A stretch of 9,632 nt of DNA. Source: CAMYKD01 sp041617155. Its GTDB lineage: Bacteria; Pseudomonadota; Alphaproteobacteria; Kiloniellales; JAKSDN01. Below the pieces are notes generated by a model. The model was given only the letters and a program-made list of their open reading frames with translations, ran no database searches and was not told the origin of the DNA. Each line of letters opens with the position of its first letter. The stretch's first letter is position 1. Positions 6,382-9,632 of the stretch are shown piece after piece. The stretch lies in NCBI GenBank assembly GCA_041617155.1, contig JBFJPL010000146.1:1-9632 (forward strand). Direction: 5' to 3'. The translations under genes and the position numbers were made by a program.

Positions 6382-6909
6382 ATGTCCGACCAGCGCATCG
6401 AGCTTTACGCCGGCGATATCACCAAGCTCGAGGTCGACGCCATCGTCAATGCCGCCAACGAGAAGCTGGCGCCGGGCGGCGGCGTGTGCGGGGCGATCCA
6501 CGACGCCGCGGGTCCCGGACTGGCCGACGACTGCGCGCTTATCGGTCACTGTCCGACCGGCGAGGCGCGCATCACCGGCGGCCACCGCCTGCCGGCCCGG
6601 CACGTGATCCATGCGGTCGGCCCGGTCTGGCAGGGCGGCGCCCGCGGCGAGGACATCCTGCTCGCCGATTGCTACCGGCACAGCCTCGATCTGGCGCGCA
6701 AGAACGGCCTCGTCTCGATCGCGTTCCCGGCGATTTCGACCGGCATCTACGGCTATCCGATGGACCGCGCGACCCGGATCGCGGTCGAGACGGTCACCGA
6801 GTGGCTGGCCAAGGAGCCGGCTTTCGAACGGGTTGTCTTCGCCGTATTTGGCGAACTGCCGGAAAAGACCTATCGCGAGGCACTGGACCGGCAACAGAAG
6901 CCGTCATGA
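6382..6909 (+). CDS. Macro-domain protein, YmdB-like O-acetyl-ADP-ribose deacetylase
   Basis: A 175-residue stand-alone macro domain, nearly colinear with E. coli YmdB (177). It starts IELYAGDITKLEVDAIVNAAN, where Asp12 would contact the adenine and Asn26 aligns with catalytic Asn25 of YmdB. The Gly-rich loop PGGGVCGAIHDAAG follows (31-44), then CPTGEARIT, HVIHAVGPVW and the phosphate-binding ISTGIYGYP. MacroD/YmdB-type enzymes hydrolyse O-acetyl-ADP-ribose, the product of sirtuin deacetylases, and can remove mono-ADP-ribose from acidic residues. The residue matching YmdB Asp35 is Cys36 here, so catalysis by the described Asp route is uncertain, though binding of ADP-ribose is expected. The gene lies 29 bases after the permease stop and overlaps the acetyltransferase start as ATGA, implying coupled translation. 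Family assignment is secure; enzymatic activity is inferred. Confidence 0.92.
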   Translation: MSDQRIELYAGDITKLEVDAIVNAANEKLAPGGGVCGAIHDAAGPGLADDCALIGHCPTGEARITGGHRLPARHVIHAVGPVWQGGARGEDILLADCYRHSLDLARKNGLVSIAFPAISTGIYGYPMDRATRIAVETVTEWLAKEPAFERVVFAVFGELPEKTYREALDRQQKPS

Positions 6910-9632
6910 CGGTCCGCAACCTCGATCGACTGCTGCAACCGCGTTCGATCGCCCTGATCGGGGCCAGCAAGCGCGCCGGGTCGGTCGGCGCCGTGGTCGC
7001 GCGCAACCTGTTTCACGCCGGTTTCGACGGGCCGATCATGCCGGTCCATCCCCGACACGACGCAATCGAGGGCGTGCTGACCCACAAATCCGTGGCGGCG
7101 CTGCCGGTCACGCCGGACCTGGCGGTGATCGCCACGCCGCCCGACAGCGTGCCCGGGCTGATCGCCGAACTCGGCGTGCGCGGCACCAAGGCGGTGGTCG
7201 TGATCACCGCCGGCTTCGGCGAGGATGGCGGCGCGGAGGGCGGCGACCGCCGCACCGCCATGCTCCAGGCGTCACGGCCCCATACGCTCAGGATCATCGG
7301 ACCGAATTGTCTCGGAATCATGGTGCCCGGCGCCGGGCTCAATGCCAGCTTCAGCCATATCGCGCCGCTCGTGGGCGACCTTGCCTTCGTCACCCAGTCG
7401 GGCGCCATGGTGACCGCCATGCTCGACTGGGCGAGGCCACGCGGTATCGGCTTCTCCCATGTGGTCTCCATGGGCGACATGGCGGACGTGGATTTCGGCG
7501 ACATGCTGGACTACCTGGCTGTCGATCCGAAGACCCGCGCGGTCCTGCTCTATGTCGAGGCGGTGACCCAGGCGCGCAAGTTCATGTCCGCCGCCCGCGC
7601 GGCGGCGCGCACCAAACCGGTGATCGTCATTAAGGGCGGCCGCCACGAGGAGGGCGCCAGGGCCGCGGCCTCGCACACCGGCGCCCTGGCCGGCTCGGAC
7701 GCGGTCTACGACGCGGCCTTCGCGCGGGCCGGCATGCTCAGGGTCACCAGCCTGACCGAGCTGTTCGACGCCGCGGAAACCCTGGCCAGCGGAACCCGGG
7801 TCAGGGCGCGGTCGGGCGGCGGCGACCGGCTGGCGATTCTGACCAACGGCGGCGGCCTGGGGGTGCTCGCGACCGATGCCCTGATCGATGCAGGCGGCCG
7901 CTTGGCCGAGCTGGCGCCGGACACCTTGGCGGCACTCGACAAGGGCCTGCCGCCGACCTGGAGTCGCGGCAACCCGATCGATATCATCGGCGATGCGCCG
8001 GGCGCCCGCTACAGCTTGGCGCTCGAGGCTCTGCTCGACGACCCGGGCAGCGATGCAATTCTGGTCATGAACTGTCCGACCGCGGTCGCCTCGTCGACCG
8101 ATGCCGCCAACGCCGTGGTCGAGACGCTGGAGCGGCGGGCCGCCGCGGCCGGCCCGGCGATCTTCACCGCCTGGCTGGGCGAGGACGCGGTCCGCGAGGC
8201 GCGACAGACCTTCGCGCGCCACCGTATCCCGACCTTCGACACGCCGGAACAGGCGGTGCGCGCGGTCATGCATCTGGTGCGCTATCGGCGCAACCAGGAA
8301 CTTCTGATGGAAGTGCCGCCGTCGCTGCCCGAGCTGTTCGAGCCCGACGTCGAGGCCGCGCGGGCGGTCGTTCGGACCGTCCTGACGGAAGACCGGGCCT
8401 GGCTGAACGAACCGGAGGCAAAACAGGTGCTTGCGGCCTACGGCATTCCGGTCGTCGACACCCGAATTGCCGCCACGCCGGCCGAGGCCGCCGCCGTGGC
8501 CGAGGCGATCGGCCGGCCTGTGGTGCTCAAGATCCTGTCTCCCGACATCACCCACAAGAGCGACGTGGGCGGCGTCGTGCTCGACCTGGAACGGCCGGAC
8601 GAGGTGCGCCAAGCGGCCGAAGCCATGTTGGCCCGGGTCGACCGGGCAGCGCCCGGCGCGCGCATCGAGGGTTTCGTGATCGAGGAGCTGTGCCGGCGCA
8701 AGGGCGCCCACGAGCTTATCCTGGGCCTGGTCGACGACCACCAGTTCGGCCCGGTGGTGTTGTTCGGCCAAGGCGGTACGGCGGTCGAAGTGATCCAGGA
8801 CAAGGCGCTCGCCCTGCCGCCGCTCAACATGAACCTGGCGCGGGCGCTGATCGCAGAGACCCGGATCTACCGTCTGCTCAAGGGCTACCGGGACCGGCCG
8901 CCGGCGGCGCTCGATGCCGTCGCCATCGCGCTGATCAACGTGGCGCAGCTGGCCATCGACCTGCCCGAGGTCGCCGAGGTGGACATCAACCCCCTGCTGG
9001 CCGACCCGGAGGGGATCGTGGCGCTCGACGCGCGGATCAAGGTGCGGCCGGCCGAAACCCCGGGCGCGCGCCGGCTTGCCATCCGACCCTATCCGAAGGA
9101 GCTCGAGCAGATCCTGGAGCTGCCCGACGGCCGGCCGGTGCTGGTCCGCCCGATCCGGCCCGAAGACGCGCCGGCGCTGCAGAGCGGCTTCAAGAAACTG
9201 GACCCCAAGGACGTCCGGCTTCGGTTCTTCATGCCGATGTCGAACCTGAGCCCGGCCTTCGCGGCGCGCCTGACGCAAATCGACTACGATCGGGAGATGG
9301 CCCTGGTCGCGCTCGATCCAAAGTCCGCCGGGACCGGCGACGGCTGGGGCGTGGCGCGCATCGCCGCCGATCCCGACAACACGCGCGCGGAGTTCGCCAT
9401 CATCGTCCGCTCCGACATGCAAGGCCAAAGCATCGGCAGCCTGCTGATGAATCGGATCCTCGCCTATGCCCGAGGGCGCGGCATCGGCGAGCTCTGGGGT
9501 ACCGTCCTGGCAGAGAACACGGCCATGCTCGGGCTGGCGCGGAAACTCGGCTTCAAGGTCGAGCATCTGCCGGACGAACCCGGCGCGGTCAAGGTCAGCA
9601 AATCACTCGAGCAGGCGAGCCGGAGCATGGAA
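6906..9632 (+). CDS. pat: Protein lysine acetyltransferase Pat/PatZ: acyl-CoA synthetase-like domain fused to GNAT (partial, 3' cut)
   Basis: The frame is open from the ATG at 6906 to the window end: 909 codons, no stop. Domain order matches E. coli PatZ (886): CoA-binding Rossmann domain (about 1-130, SIALIGAS near 15), succinyl-CoA-ligase-like domains (GPNCLG at 132-137; SHTGALAGSD with His257), an ATP-grasp domain (about 415-715, THKSDVGGV with His550), then a C-terminal GNAT domain (about 725-900). Colinearity from the N-terminal MTVRNLDRLLQPRSIALIGAS (PatZ: MSQRGLEALLRPKSIAVIGAS) supports the start. In the GNAT domain IDYDREMA carries Glu797, matching the catalytic Glu809 reported for Salmonella Pat; the acetyl-CoA loop is QGQSIG (839-844). 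Pat enzymes acetylate a lysine of acetyl-CoA synthetase and other acyl-CoA ligases, switching them off; sirtuins reverse this. No regulatory domain precedes the synthetase part. The gene is probably nearly complete. It overlaps the macro-domain stop by four bases. Confidence 0.93.
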   Translation, partial: MTVRNLDRLLQPRSIALIGASKRAGSVGAVVARNLFHAGFDGPIMPVHPRHDAIEGVLTHKSVAALPVTPDLAVIATPPDSVPGLIAELGVRGTKAVVVITAGFGEDGGAEGGDRRTAMLQASRPHTLRIIGPNCLGIMVPGAGLNASFSHIAPLVGDLAFVTQSGAMVTAMLDWARPRGIGFSHVVSMGDMADVDFGDMLDYLAVDPKTRAVLLYVEAVTQARKFMSAARAAARTKPVIVIKGGRHEEGARAAASHTGALAGSDAVYDAAFARAGMLRVTSLTELFDAAETLASGTRVRARSGGGDRLAILTNGGGLGVLATDALIDAGGRLAELAPDTLAALDKGLPPTWSRGNPIDIIGDAPGARYSLALEALLDDPGSDAILVMNCPTAVASSTDAANAVVETLERRAAAAGPAIFTAWLGEDAVREARQTFARHRIPTFDTPEQAVRAVMHLVRYRRNQELLMEVPPSLPELFEPDVEAARAVVRTVLTEDRAWLNEPEAKQVLAAYGIPVVDTRIAATPAEAAAVAEAIGRPVVLKILSPDITHKSDVGGVVLDLERPDEVRQAAEAMLARVDRAAPGARIEGFVIEELCRRKGAHELILGLVDDHQFGPVVLFGQGGTAVEVIQDKALALPPLNMNLARALIAETRIYRLLKGYRDRPPAALDAVAIALINVAQLAIDLPEVAEVDINPLLADPEGIVALDARIKVRPAETPGARRLAIRPYPKELEQILELPDGRPVLVRPIRPEDAPALQSGFKKLDPKDVRLRFFMPMSNLSPAFAARLTQIDYDREMALVALDPKSAGTGDGWGVARIAADPDNTRAEFAIIVRSDMQGQSIGSLLMNRILAYARGRGIGELWGTVLAENTAMLGLARKLGFKVEHLPDEPGAVKVSKSLEQASRSME

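Noticed and set aside
7272..9566. A 764-codon open frame on the minus strand opposite pat.
   Set aside because: Its codon boundaries coincide with those of pat, so stops there need TTA, CTA or TCA in the sense strand, which this GC-ending codon use almost never contains. Its protein is Arg/Gly/His-rich with no recognisable domain, while the plus frame is a clear Pat homologue.

Overview
The window is high-GC, tightly packed bacterial chromosome with overlapping start and stop codons. The best matches I recall for the bactofilin, adenosine kinase, TypA and EI24 proteins are alphaproteobacterial, so I infer an alphaproteobacterium, probably Rhodospirillales-like. No RNA gene, insertion sequence, CRISPR array, phage gene or attachment site was seen. 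Every gene can be assigned to a family. The longest gene-free stretch is the 138-base divergent intergenic region at 1991-2128.

Left part (1-1990): the window opens in the C-terminal end of endonuclease III (nth, + strand), including its complete [4Fe-4S] cysteine motif. Convergent to it, and read leftwards, is a three-gene minus-strand cluster: an EI24/CysZ-like membrane protein, a bactofilin (polymer-forming cytoskeletal protein), and a small lipoprotein whose possible GTG start overlaps the bactofilin stop codon.

Right part (2129-9632): five plus-strand genes appear to form one operon. They are a PfkB-family adenosine kinase, the ribosome-associated GTPase TypA/BipA, an AmpG-type muropeptide permease, a YmdB-like macro-domain protein (candidate O-acetyl-ADP-ribose deacetylase), and a Pat/PatZ-type protein lysine acetyltransferase that runs off the window after 909 codons. 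Junctions overlap or lie within 29 bases, and a good sigma70-type promoter candidate sits just before the first gene.

The most interesting point is the last pair. The macro-domain gene and the acetyltransferase gene share an ATGA overlap. Sirtuin deacetylases that reverse Pat acetylation release O-acetyl-ADP-ribose, which is the known substrate of YmdB-type macro domains. The pair may therefore link the writer of lysine acetylation with clean-up of the eraser's by-product. Two sequence details sharpen this. The macro domain has Cys36 where YmdB has its catalytic Asp35. The acetyltransferase retains the phospho-acceptor-type His (His257) of ADP-forming acyl-CoA synthetases, which E. coli PatZ, as I recall its sequence, lacks.
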